From positions 248,001-312,000 of the forward strand of contig CANTFL010001372.1 of NCBI GenBank assembly GCA_947650285.1: 64,000 bases of DNA, read 5' to 3'. A model generated the notes under the pieces. It ran no database searches, was not told the DNA's origin, and was given only the letters and a program-made list of their open reading frames with translations. Shown piece after piece: positions 22,139 through 33,470 of this stretch; the stretch's first letter is position 1; every line of letters begins with the position of its first letter. The stretch is from Hyaloperonospora brassicae. Lineage: Eukaryota > Oomycota > Peronosporomycetes > Peronosporales > Peronosporaceae. The position numbers and the translations under genes were made by a program.

Positions 22139-23685
22139 AGCAGTAAGGGTCATCGAGACGACCGACTTGAGAGCAACTGCATCCCATGATCATAGTCGTG
22201 GAGGTTCTCATGCAGTCGTTGCTTGCGTCATGTACAAGAATGGTGCAACTTCGTGCACGCGCAACAAATAATGACAGGAACGTTCACAGCACGCACCTTA
22301 CCTTCACATTGGAAGACGGCGTATTGCAATAAGCAGCAGCACCCCAAGGTCTCCATCATGCTTTGCTCAGACAGTCGGTATGGAATGCGCTGTCTCCAAT
22401 CGACACGCACGAAACTTTGCCCCACGCAGTAGTGCAGCCGGCAGATCTCGAGCCCCTCGCTCTACAGACATGCGCCTACATCTATCCTGACACGGGCGCT
22501 ATCGTGTCGGGACTGCGGTCTCTGTCACACATAAAGTGATGCTGCAGTCGCTGTAGCTGTGTAGAATCGCTTCACGACCCACGGCTGCTATACGCCGTAG
22601 ATAGCGTACGACGAGCGGAGGAGTGGCATGTCCACATCGACTTTTCATGCAGCGCACTAGTAACAAGTGGCAAAATGGACACGCACAGCGGCATTGTGAA
22701 CGTCAGCGTCGCTGCTGTGGGTCATAAAGCATACAGAATCGCACGTAGCCGGAAGTCAGAGCTCGTGCGATCGTGTAGACGCAACGAGCAGTCTGCTGTC
22801 TTCCAGTCTCCTTTGCCCGGCGCGAACAAGTCAAAGAGGAAACGACTCGGCATAGTGTAACAACGTCGGAGCAGTAGGAAAGAGATTGAGCAGTCCCATG
22901 GTGTGATGGATGGTGGCGGATCGGATCGACGACCCATTTCTCACTTGGTGTGCACCATGAGAGTTGCTGACACACGCACGTACCTTGCAACGTGATTGCA
23001 CAAGCTCCAGGATGCGAGCACCAGTATTCTGTGTAAGTGCATTGAGACCGACTGTGATACGAATGTAGCCTCGTTCAGTAGCAGGACACGTGTGCTACAT
23101 GTTCGATCAAGTCAAAAAGCTGAACTGGCCATTGAACCAATGTATGCCTTGCAATGCTGCACTGATCGCAAATCGCGTTCCAGCGCAACACTAGCGAGAA
23201 AGCGACGATGAACAACCCGAAACGAGCAGCCCGAAACGAGCAACCCGGGACAAGCAGCTTCTCACATACACGGATCTACGCGAGTATGAGCGATACCATT
23301 CAAGTAGCAGTCGAGTTCGATCGAATGTGGAACCATCCGCCTCGTGTTGTTTGAGCGAAATCGGCGGCACAAAGCATTCTGCACACAACACGACTGCTGC
23401 TTCATTGTGCAATGTGCCTGCTCCCTCATCTTCGGCCGCCACGACGTTTGCTCTACACTTGTGCCAAATGTCCGAGTCTTCGACGGAGTCTCAAAGACGT
23501 GGAACTGCGAAAATAGCTGCGCACGCTGCGAATAGAGAGACGGCATTGTGGTGCAATACTTTAAGCCTGCGATATCTATCTACCGCACAACTCCACGCCG
23601 CCGCAACGGCGACAGCTACACGCGAATACAGAAGCAAATCAGTGAAATCTCAATGGATAGGATTTGATGTGATGTGCCTTACAGA

Positions 23686-24019
23686 GGAACGACAGACGAA
23701 CAGACGGACAAACAAACGGTCAGGCTACAATCGAATCTTCACGCATCTCTTCCTACAGATTCTGCAGAGTGATTGTCCACTGAAAAAGACGCGAAAAATT
23801 CTGAACAATCGAGTCTTCGTCAACTGAGGTGATACAGTACACGTGGACATAACGGAACGATCTCAGGCATGTGCACATTCGTGTGTATCGTATCCATCGT
23901 TGGTGTGTAGCATCGGTTGATATTGCGACGCATGTCGAAGCTGGTGATGATTTTATGCATTCACCCGTCTTGTGGTACGTTTTTCGAGATAACTTCGTAC
24001 ACCAGTTCGCTTTTCTTTG
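23686..24019. other. Flank outside right arm
   Basis: Starts with a gacaga/gacgga-like stretch that is not shared with the left flank. No gene recognised. Confidence 0.6.
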
Positions 24020-24415
24020 TTACAATCGGATGAAACAATGATCTCCCACAATACGACCCAGCAATTTATTTGGAGACGTCAGATTTGGTAACACTGCCTT
24101 CAGCACTCCTTCCGGTGACAACGTAACGGACTCAAACGGCGAGGGCGATGGTGGAGTGATCCTCTGCATGCCCAGCTTGAAGGCACATCTTTTGTGCTGT
24201 ATGAAGGACTTTGCGTAAGAAGTAGAGACGTCTAGTGCACCTATAAATGTGAGGTTGCAACTACAATACCGTGGTAGCGTTGATGGGTACGATAGCTGGT
24301 TCGCACGAAGGACTAGAAAGGTTGAAGCCATAAGGATGGCGTATAGTAATCTTTTCTGTGAGTCTATCAGGACGAGATCATCACCGTGGGCCGCAAATCG
24401 CTTGATGCGGATTGA
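24020..24415 (-). pseudogene. Coding relic of a decayed minus-strand gene
   Basis: A 132-codon open frame without a start. It begins with an RIKRFAAHGDDLVLIDSQKR segment that has good protein character and continues to a TAA at 24020. The second half is less convincing and may be intron read-through. It lies downstream of, and on the same strand as, the coiled-coil relics at 25.3-26.6 kb and may be a later exon of that gene. Family not recognised. Confidence 0.35.
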
Positions 24416-25284
24416 ATAGCAAAGTCACCAACCATTTATCGATTGCAGTCGAACACTGAGATTTTACACGTACCCTGACATTTAGGAACATGATGGGCGA
24501 GTGCGTATGCGTGTGCGGCATTTTGGTCGGATTGACATAAGGCGCATCATCCGTGCAAGTGATCGTTCGTGAAGCGAAGTCTCTGTCGATGGAATATTGA
24601 ATCAATCCACATACTTCACTGCCCGTGTACTTGGTGTAAGCAGGTCATGTTGTGGACATGGGAGTCGCTGAATCTTACGATGTGGATATGCTGAATCAGC
24701 GAGTCGTATACATGGAGACTAATAGGCTTTTCGATTCAAAACCACTCTGGTGATTGTCGGCGAACTGCCAGTCAACAACACAATAACGAAATTGCTATAT
24801 CTGCCAAACCAATGCATTGGCAAGAACGTGCAAAGCCCTTTGTGCAACGGTGTGGGCATGTTCTGTGACATTAACGTCAGTACCGACGCAAACGCGAGAT
24901 CATCGAGCAAACATTGTTCGTACAAAATGCATCTATGAACAAATGATCGCAGCAACTCTTTCCAATGCAGCCGTTGTCATCGCCGTATCCGGCTTCTTCG
25001 ATCCTGCATGTAGCAAGTACTCAATGATTCTCTCGCACATGCACAGCGGGACAGCTACATCCAGCACGACACCTATCCGAGCATTGGGAGATTATGGCGC
25101 GACACAGGTACTAATTCGATCGTTTCGTCGAGCAGCCGTTCCCGTCGGCGGAGGTACGCAGTATGTCCGACTTGGCAATGGCACTAGTGTACATTCGACT
25201 CGCGGGTGTAGAATATGGTGCTGCTGCTGTCCATCTTGTTGCCCTTCACTCTCCTTGACTCTGTTCGGCCGTAAGCTCCTGAAC

Positions 25285-25547
25285 TCAACCGAGCTCATGG
25301 GCAACGCATGCTTGTCGGAGTTCGTCTCGAAGGTAGTTCTCCATCTCCTCGTACAGTCGCCGCTGTCATTGCCGTTGTCATTGCCGATGTCTTAGTGTGC
25401 CAGAGTACTTACCAGTAGCAGCATTATTTTCTGCTTGACCTTCTTGTTGTATGGCGCCAATGTGATACTAGTGTCGCCATCCAATACCGGCACGAATTGA
25501 AACTGCGTCGCGCTTCGTCGTGGCTGCTCATCTTGTATCATCTCCAT
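25285..25547 (-). pseudogene. Two-exon coiled-coil coding segment, probably decayed
   Basis: An ATG at 25547 opens 45 codons (MEMIQDEQPRRSATQ start, KKVKQKIMLLL end) up to a strong GTAAGT donor at 25412. An acceptor gacag at 25363 rejoins the same frame with RRLYEEMENYLRDELRQ before a TGA at 25285-25287. Coil-like reading then continues past that stop in the same frame (VQELTAEQSQGE) and meets another stop, so the TGA is probably a mutation in a once longer coiled-coil protein. The 50-nt intron is short for the organism. Family not recognised. Confidence 0.45.
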
Positions 25548-25677
25548 CGTTGCTGGTCAACCCAGGCTAACACGTGCTAGTGCTGCGAGTGACGTCAAGG
25601 TTACCATGTAGATGGCGCTCATCGATACGTCAGCTTCAAGTACGCATTGTCGAGCGCATAACTACTTGGAATGTACG

Positions 25678-26640
25678 TTACTGATGTGGATCTGTCGTAG
25701 CTCGTCTTCGCGCTGACGCAACCTCAATTTTCATGATATAATCGATGAACTCAGCTTGCTTACCGAGACCGAGCGTTCGCTGTTGGGCCGGAGGGCTCAG
25801 AGTTTCAGTGTGTCGTCTTGGCAATGACTTTAAACACATAAAAATTTGACCACACGTTCTCCACCAAGTCGGGCAGCTTGATGCCGCAGCTAAGCCCTTT
25901 CTCTTACTATCCCTCTTCCAACGCTCCACCTTTGCCGAGAACTCATTAAGACGGTCACTTAGATTGTCACGCTTGCCTCTTGACCCACCACTGTCTGCGC
26001 ATCACAATGCTGGTCGCTGGGAACGAACTTCTCCACCCCTCTCAGCTGTTCTAACCCATTGTTTCGATGGATCGTGTTGTCGCGTAGGCAGGCGATGTCC
26101 GCCCATCAATCAGATAGTCATGCACGCCCCGACCATCGATTTGAGCATATATATCTCCTTTAGACAGCTAGACGACCTCTTGGTTCGCGTGACGCTCTCT
26201 GTACCTCGATACACATCGCCTTATCTTTGTAGCAAGCTGCGCCTCCAAATCTTCAATACGAGCACAAAGCTGCTGATTTTTGCCTTGTTTGTCCAGCACG
26301 CACAAGTTGTTTCGCTTTCTGCAACAACCGTCGTTTCAAGCAATCAATCATTTTGTCGCTTTTTGCTTCACGAAGTATACAGCTCGTTCCTTGTGTGGAT
26401 GATCCGTTTGTCGAGGACCACTCGACCGAACCCGTACCTCGTCAAAGACCTCATACGTCATATAGGCGACGCTCCATTTGCATGAATCAATCGAGACACT
26501 TGACGTCCTTGTTCTAGCGCTGCTGGATGTTGTTGCCTCGACTTACGCAGCTCTTGACGAGACGCTCTGGCACAATAGATAAAATCTCGTGATCATACAT
26601 AACTACCTCCTCTTTCTTCTTCTTCACCTCCTCCTTAACA
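25678..26640 (-). pseudogene. Coiled-coil gene relics
   Basis: Minus-strand reading gives successive charged helical segments in changing frames: KEEVKKKKEEVVMYDHEIL near 26.6 kb, RASRQELRKSRQQHPAALEQ near 26.5 kb, IDCLKRRLLQKAKQLVRAGQ near 26.3 kb, and QLCARIEDLEAQLATKIRR near 26.25 kb. The last two are separated by a one-base shift. Together they look like one large coiled-coil protein ruined by frameshifts, or a gene with introns read through. Cytoskeletal or motor-associated proteins have this look, but nothing specific can be named. Confidence 0.45.
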
Positions 26641-26699
26641 ACACCAGCAGCAAAACTGTCTCTCTCTCTCTCTTTTTAGATGCAACCGGCTCTGCTTCA

Positions 26700-28484
26700 A
26701 GCGGCACGACCCCAAATCGACAAAATTGACAGACAGCTATGATGACGACGATGATTGATTCGAGCATGCAAGACTACTGCCTTGTGGTTGTTCTCACAGT
26801 CTTAAACTGTCTGTCATCTTCTCGGCCTCTTCTGATTAGTTTTTTCTTGTCCCCGCAATACCGCCGCTGCATGTTCCTCTCGTTTCCCTCTCTATATATA
26901 TATCCTGATCATGTCTACCCGCTCGTCCCCGCGACTCAGTGCGTGCTGCAACTCAAGCAATCTCGAACCTGTCAAACAGCCTTTTCGCGCTCGAATAGCG
27001 CCTGAAGCCAAGAAATTACGCTCCATCGTCTCCGTCGCTGTACTACGTATCTCTGCGACAGGCACATGGCCGGACACGCTCGTGGTCCGGTGCCGCGTGT
27101 CGTCTTCAGTTGCTCGTCTGGACATGCGAGAGGGACGTGGCAGTTCTCGCTGCTGCTCGTACTCAGCATTTTGGAGCCACTCATTTCCTGGGCGGCCTCA
27201 TGAGGTGAATGGTACAGTGCGGACAGGAGTGATACAGCCACCCAAGTTTTTTACAATGATAAAGCAAGACATTCGAGATCAAGAAAAACAAATATACCAC
27301 CATGTAACCCTTTAAACGGTGAATATGACTGTTCTTTTCTTTTCAAATTCCGACTGTTCGATCAAAAGCTATGATGCTGAATGTAAAAAGTGTACGACCG
27401 TAATGATATAGCCACCAAAAGAAAAACGGACTATCCTCTCGACCTTAGCGTTGCCACTGTAACATCGTTTAGTATTGCGTGATGGAGCTCGACGGGTACG
27501 TCGAAAGAGCAGGCGGGGTGCGTAAGCAATAGGGTGCGTATGGTTGGTCGGATGTACATGTGTGCAGACGTTTTTTTTTTTCAAAAAAGAGCCTTTTTGT
27601 GAGAACAACGCTCCTGTCTAAGTCGACGATAGCGGGTGATTCGGAAAGGCAGACCACTTGTATCACCCAAGTCGCACGTTGTTGCGCGCATCTGGCCACA
27701 AAACTATCGAAGATACTACGGTACGCAGGACTGCATCAATGTGTAAGGATCACGTTGTTGCTTGTAATGATCACGTTGTTATTTGTACTGATCACGTTAA
27801 TTGCTTCGCCGAGCTAGACAACAAACTTGCGCAGGCGCACACAGCAAAAGTATCTATGTATCTGAGGAGAAGTCGTTGTTGATGAAAGTGGGGCACATTG
27901 AGGAACGTGTGCGGCCAGCAATACCCCATAATCAGAGACGATAAGAGTGAAAGGCGTTTTGGAAGAACAGGCGCCGGCAGCGTAGAGGGAACTAGGGGTG
28001 CTATCAAGGCTACTTCTTGAAAACGGATGACGGTGGCATTGCGTTCAGAGACATGCACCCTGGCACACAGCGTGGTTTATCTTGCGTTTAATGCACCCAA
28101 TGGTAGTAAGTAAAGAAAAATCAAACGTGGCCAAATCGGATATTCACAAACGTTAGAGCAATGATATGCTGAAGTTGCCTTCACGAAACAAAAGCATAGT
28201 GTATTCAATCACGTTTGCCCCGACAGCTACTACTGCATGTTGTAGCCCGGACAGCTCTTCGCCTGCCCAGGATTTCAACAGTGTCGGGCCGCGGAAAACG
28301 AATCGCCGTTCTCGACGGTGGTAAATAACCAAAACATGCATGACGAGCTAGCTTCACACGATCTTTATAAGCGATTCCAGCGTCGTCGTCTCGACTTGAG
28401 CCGCACAACGCCCAACACCTGCAATGGATCGGTAGATCCCGACGATTCCGAAACTACACATATTTGCTCCATGTCTGCGCGATT
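26700..28484. other. Intergenic region
   Basis: Between the decayed coiled-coil gene and the effector remnant. A 134-codon plus ORF at 26911-27315 and an overlapping minus frame are ambiguous and may be upstream exon material. Three gatcacgtt-like direct repeats lie at 27748-27800. Nothing else recognised. Confidence 0.5.
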
Positions 28485-28833
28485 CTATACGGCAGGCCCG
28501 CCTCCATACCCACTGGTAAATTTTTTGACCCCTTCCACTGGTCTCCTACCCCTCAACACGTCAATCACTTGATCGTCGTCGAATCCGTTGACGTGCAATC
28601 GGTATTCGCCAATGGATACAAGCAGACATGTGAGCATGCGACGAACAATGAATCGCTCGATATTGTCGTCAATAGCTCCTACACCGCTTGTACTCGGTGG
28701 CCTGATCATGATGTCGCCGACTTCGACGGGACTCAACTTAAAGCGCAGCCACTCATCGACCATCAACTCCAAAAGTGTGCAACAAATCCGGCGATCCTAA
28801 AAGCAGACATCTTTGCATGTTGTTTGCGTGATC
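28485..28833 (-). pseudogene. Cut-off last repeat of the secreted effector gene
   Basis: Directly past the stop of the effector ORF the sequence continues to code another repeat unit in the same style (HANNMQRCLLL, then W-LRFKLSPVEVGDIM, then VNGFDDDQVIDVL). An extra base near 28768, compared with the preceding unit, shifts the frame, and the reading ends at 28485. The original protein was therefore at least one repeat longer. Confidence 0.75.
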
Positions 28834-31056
28834 TTACATGTCAGGGATGTCTAGGAACTTGTGGAAGATGTGCACCAACTCATCCCCATCTTGTCCGTGC
28901 ACTTTCAACAATCCAATGACTTGATCATCGTCGAATCCGTTGACGCCCAATCTGTATTGGCCAACGTATCGAAATAAAAATGGAAGCATACGAAGAAAGG
29001 TGTGCTGCTCCTGCTTCTCAACACCAGTTGCCACGTCGGTTGTCCCCGCTGGACTAAACATGATGTCGTAGACTTCTCCAGGACTCAGCTTTGAGCGCAC
29101 CCACCCGTCGGCCATCAATTTAAAAGTGTGCAAAAAATCTTGCGAATCTAAAAGCAGGGATCTTTGCATGTTGTTTGAGTGGTCTTTCATGTCAGGGTCG
29201 TCTCGAAGATTGTGGAAGATTTGCACCAACTCATCTTCACCGTATTTGTGCCATTTCAGCAATTTAATGACTTGATCGTCGTCGAACCGTTTGACACGCA
29301 ACCGATACTCGCCAACATATCGATAAAAATATGGAAACATGCGAGGAAAAGATACCTGCATCTGCTTCTCTACACTAGCCCCCACACCGATTGCGCCCGC
29401 TTCACCGATCAAGAAGTTATAAGTTGTGCGAGGGCTCAGCTTATTCTTAAGCCACACGTCGAACGTCGGTTTCAGAGTGTCTGACAACGTTGGCGAATTC
29501 CATATCAGATATCTTTGGATAAAGAATGCGCGTTGCTTCATGTCATCACTTTCCCTGAGCCACAAAATAAACCACACCAACTCTTCCATGTCTCCGTTGC
29601 GCCTCAATATTTCAGCGGCTTGACGGTCGTCAAATTTGTTGCCCTTCAATCGGTACACGTCACCATATACAAGCCAATATTTGAGCATGAAACGGACAGC
29701 GGACAACTTTGGCTTCTCTTCAGCAGCTCCTGCATCGCGTGCTCCCGCTGGCGTGAACATTATGTGGTAAACTTCTTCAGGACTCAAACCGGATGTTAGC
29801 CACACATCGCGCGCCACTCTGTGAGTGTTTGCTGGATACTGCGTCCTCAAAAGCAACTGTCTCTGCATGTTGTCTGCTCGACCCTTCCTGCCAGGGACAT
29901 CCCGAAGCTTATGGAAGATATCCACCAACTCTTCATCACCTCTGTTAAGCATCAATACTCGAACAACTTGATCGTCACCAAATTTGACATCCAAGGACCG
30001 GCACATGTCAACAATATAGAACCAATTCTCGAGCTCAGCCACGAAGATGGACCAAGTTGGCTTTTTTCGATCAGCCCCAGAAAATTGTCGATTCAGTAAG
30101 ACGGGCATCTTCCAGTAAATATTTTCGGGACTCATGCCCGACTTGAGCCAGTTGTCGATCTTCGATAGTAATTCAAGACTTGTTCGCATCCGGTATGCGC
30201 CGTCTTTTCTGCCAAGGGTGTTTTCGAGCCAGTTGGCAAAAGCTTCGATCTCTCTCGTTCGTCCTTTTTTCGCCAAAACTTCGATCGTTTGAACATCGCT
30301 AAAGGCGTGACCCGAAGATCGTAGTCTATCGACATAAGTGAACCAATCCGTGATTCTACCACGCACAACAGGCCACTCTGGCTCATTCGCAATTGCGGCC
30401 GACGACAAGCTTTTCTCTGAAATGGGCATCACGTCGTAAGCTTCTGTAGGACTCAACTCAGACAATACCCACGCGTCGAACACCTGTTCCAGAGCCTCGG
30501 GGTGATCTTTCAGTAGGGTCCTTTGCATCGCTTCCGCACCGCTTTTCATACCAGCGATGTTTCGAAGCTCAAGGAAAAATGTCGCTACCCCACTTCCTTG
30601 CCCAGATTTCATCAAGACGTGAAGGGCGGCTTCCGGAAATGTTTCCAAGTGACCGACCATTTGCAACTTGTAAAGCCATCGCTCTAGCTCCTCACGAGCA
30701 AAGAGCGCTTCCATATTCTCGTTGATCGTGAAAGACGCGAGAGCTTTGGTCATGGGTTGTAGTCGTCCTGGCAGCTCGCTGAGTCCCAGAACCTCCCTTG
30801 CGTTCTCCAGAGAGGACCATACATTCACCAGCCCTCTCTCCTCTTGTTCCTGATGTGCGTCGTCGGCCTTGTCCGCAGTTAAGTTTTGCGGCTGCACGCG
30901 TTTCGGCTCGACGGACGCTGTCTTCTCTTGGGTAGGAGAATCAATCGACGAGTTCCGAGCACCGACGTACTTCTGTCTACCGCTTGTAGCTGTCGCCTCA
31001 GCACATATCCATAGCAGGAGGACGAAGAGCATCTCAAAGTGACGGGGCAGACGCAT
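28834..31056 (-). CDS. Secreted WY/LWY-like repeat protein, candidate host-targeted effector
   Basis: 740 residues from the ATG at 31056, chosen because it opens directly into a signal peptide (MRLPRHFEMLFVLLLWICAEATA); an in-frame ATG 45 codons upstream would bury it. Residues 72-74 form an EER motif in an acidic stretch; no clear RXLR lies before it. The rest is built of about five units of 107-117 residues. Each has a Trp followed by a LSPEEVY-like block (Trp at about 196, 303, 419, 535, 652), a Trp or Tyr helix with a YRLxGNxFDD block, and an ELVxIFHxLRD-x-MQRxLLL block. This is the architecture of WY/LWY-repeat secreted proteins of Phytophthora and downy mildews, which enter plant cells and act on host proteins. 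The gene has no intron and lies alone in a repeat-rich region. The stop at 28834 is probably a mutation of an AAA-type codon (the preceding repeat has DMKDH here), so the present protein is truncated. The host target is unknown. Confidence 0.85.
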   Translation of the reverse strand: MRLPRHFEMLFVLLLWICAEATATSGRQKYVGARNSSIDSPTQEKTASVEPKRVQPQNLTADKADDAHQEQEERGLVNVWSSLENAREVLGLSELPGRLQPMTKALASFTINENMEALFAREELERWLYKLQMVGHLETFPEAALHVLMKSGQGSGVATFFLELRNIAGMKSGAEAMQRTLLKDHPEALEQVFDAWVLSELSPTEAYDVMPISEKSLSSAAIANEPEWPVVRGRITDWFTYVDRLRSSGHAFSDVQTIEVLAKKGRTREIEAFANWLENTLGRKDGAYRMRTSLELLSKIDNWLKSGMSPENIYWKMPVLLNRQFSGADRKKPTWSIFVAELENWFYIVDMCRSLDVKFGDDQVVRVLMLNRGDEELVDIFHKLRDVPGRKGRADNMQRQLLLRTQYPANTHRVARDVWLTSGLSPEEVYHIMFTPAGARDAGAAEEKPKLSAVRFMLKYWLVYGDVYRLKGNKFDDRQAAEILRRNGDMEELVWFILWLRESDDMKQRAFFIQRYLIWNSPTLSDTLKPTFDVWLKNKLSPRTTYNFLIGEAGAIGVGASVEKQMQVSFPRMFPYFYRYVGEYRLRVKRFDDDQVIKLLKWHKYGEDELVQIFHNLRDDPDMKDHSNNMQRSLLLDSQDFLHTFKLMADGWVRSKLSPGEVYDIMFSPAGTTDVATGVEKQEQHTFLRMLPFLFRYVGQYRLGVNGFDDDQVIGLLKVHGQDGDELVHIFHKFLDIPDM

Positions 31057-33009
31057 CGCGACTTCTGGTGAACCACGAGGCAAACTGCAAAACGAATGGT
31101 GGGGAGCTGCGATTTCTTTGGACCGACCACGAAGTGTGGACCACACAGTGTATCGTTTGGCACCGTGAGAACTGCTTCTCGTACCCACCAATGCTTGTCG
31201 AAAATCGGATGTTTTTTGGTCCTATGGACGCAAGACTGGTTTAGTAGCGGGAAGTGACATCTGCCTTTTCGTAGGGACAACGTAATGCATCGAGCGCACA
31301 CAAGAAGTACGAATCAAGACAATAAATAAGCACGAAACTATCAAAACGTAAAGACGATGCACAATTTTGCACAATTGCTAAAGGCTGACCGAGCAAATAC
31401 ATGCTATCAATCAGTTAGGACATCATATGTTCTTTTCACTTTTTGCACTGATGTCGAAACAAGTTATAAGACATTGGGCATTAGTTACGGTTTGGTGGAC
31501 TATCGTCAGTCTTTTGTAATCTTTGATCACATTATTTTACGCCAAACTAGTTGGTAACACGCCAGTACCTTTACCACATGATACATGAGCTTTACGACGC
31601 GATCACAATCGTTTCCTCGTAAGCTCTCTAGGAGCTACAAAATATACAAGTTGTAGCCTGATAAAGTTTGGAGCGCAACGTGTTCGATGTGGAGTGGACA
31701 GAAGTACCTAAGATTGTGTGCATGACGCCCTCTCAGCCTACAACAATTCTGCGTCTATCTTCTCAGCACCCGGACTGATGTCTCAAAACATTCGTCAACA
31801 TAATTATAAGTAACTTCTTTTGTAAAGGACAGAACACCCCATTAGCATTGCACGGTCTTTTAGCGTGCTTTCCACTTTATGTGTCCGCACGAATCTGCTT
31901 GGATAACTGCCATAGCACAGCAACGTTTTTCCTAGCCCTGATACACGCTTTTGTTGCATACTTTTTTCATATTTACCTTGATATTCAACACGACAATGTT
32001 TCCGCGCCATTTTGCCTCTGCGCTTTTTAGCACATTCAACATAAACGACACCGCGAAGGCAACAGATACAAATTGAAAAAAGTTCCGAACCAGTGTGATC
32101 GGACGAAATGAGTCGTAACCAGGGTGGGCTTATTATCGAACAAGAAATGATAGTTTTCGACTATCCTTGACCATCAGCGCCCATTGTCGAATTTAATGAA
32201 TGACCGTTGATATAAAAAAAGGCATTTGAATGAACAGAATATATAAGATGATGTATGCAATAGATGTATATGCAACCGGCGAGCATTCATGCAGTATCAC
32301 ACAGACGGTGCGAATCGCGTCGTCTGTTACCAGTAACGTCAGATACACCGAGATGAGCGTAATTACCCAGTGAATGTCAAAGTACTAATTGCCGTAAATA
32401 AGCACAGGATAAGTTTCGCGTCAATATCCTCGGATATGGACGATTTATAGTCAGTTAGGACCGATAATGCGCCATTCGCATAGCCGTAAATTATCCACAC
32501 CTTCGATTCAAAACGGCGAGGTTGTTGTTGTTCTACGCTTATTATTAATTATCACTGGAGTAAATGTTAGGACAGTTGTGGCGTCTCTTACGATGTTTTC
32601 GCTGATATGATCTCAGGCCGGGTGCCCAGTCTAATATTGAGGGTAAGCGCACTGTTGTGGCGCTACTAAGCAGTATTCTATGGTCGAGTAGGACTGAGGA
32701 CATGATCCAGGCGTACGTAAAAATCAAGGGCTTTTGCGTCGGACCGATTACTTTTCGAATTCATACGAATAAGCTTTATTCGTTTAAATGGGTGTATAGG
32801 TTGTCACCTGACCGAAGCACAACCCGCGATAGTCTGCTGTAGTATGCTGCTGTCGCCGGCAACACACCACTTTAGCCGTTTCACTAATAATGTTTACTCA
32901 AGCGGATGATGCATAAGAGTCACGGTGCGTCACTACGTGGACATCGTGGCCGTGAGAAGTTCTACCCTCACGTTAAGCCGAGACGTTTGACTGACCACGC
33001 CAGTATTAC
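31057..33009. other. AT-rich intergenic region
   Basis: Upstream of the effector gene; its promoter should lie in the first few hundred bases. No gene is recognised. A short open frame at 32657-32842 may be further gypsy relic but is not convincing. Confidence 0.5.
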
Positions 33010-33119
33010 TTCGTGTGCGAGTACATCCGTGCTAGCGAGATATGTCAATGGATGAAGACTATCCCTTCACTCCATGCACTGGTGAAGCTTACATTAGTAC
33101 TGGAAGAGAAATCGATTTT

Positions 33120-33470
33120 CATCATAAGTGACTTCGTCCTCGGGTAATTCGACAATGCTCGAAGAAGCAGGTATCGTTGGGCTTGTCAATCGATTCAGCA
33201 AGATTATTCGTCTTGCTACTGCATTGGAGCGGATTAAAGCTAAGTAATGTGCTCGATTCTTTATTGATGCATTCTTTAGCTTTCATCGACTATCCGAGAA
33301 CCCATGTCTGGTCAGGATCCTCTGTTCATACGAAACGCTTTGGCAATCGGTGTACCTTTCCGCTAAAACGTCGGTCGAAGATGTCGACTTCGGACCATCC
33401 GCAAACATATGGTCATACAGACTGTGGAAAAACATGTGCTCGACGAGAAAATCCAAGACTACGCCTACTT
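33120..33470 (+). pseudogene. gypsy integrase core relic
   Basis: Reads GIVGLVNRFSKIIRLATALE, CARFFIDAFFSFHRLSENP and, in another frame, KMSTSDHPQTYGHTD. These correspond to the conserved VDRFSKM, LFID-x-HGLP and STADHPQTDGQTERVN blocks of gypsy integrases. Several stops and at least two frame changes. Confidence 0.65.

Larger units (their letters stand above)
19257..23685 (-). repeat. Right arm of giant inverted duplication (uninterrupted)
   Basis: Reverse complement of the left arm without the copia insertion. The inner end lies at ggtgccgacacgcc (19256-19269) and the outer end near 23685, after which the sequence changes to a gacaga-rich stretch. It lacks about 143 bases present in the left arm (deletion point near 22858) and retains about 176 bases (19787-19962) that the left arm has lost. 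Other differences are scattered substitutions and a few small indels, such as 6 bp near 20645. Confidence 0.9.

Noticed and set aside
255..23685. Reading the arms as terminal repeats of a Maverick/Polinton-type giant transposon
   Set aside because: No protein-primed polymerase, packaging ATPase, capsid or retroviral-type integrase is found between the arms. The only transposase is a MULE with its own ends.
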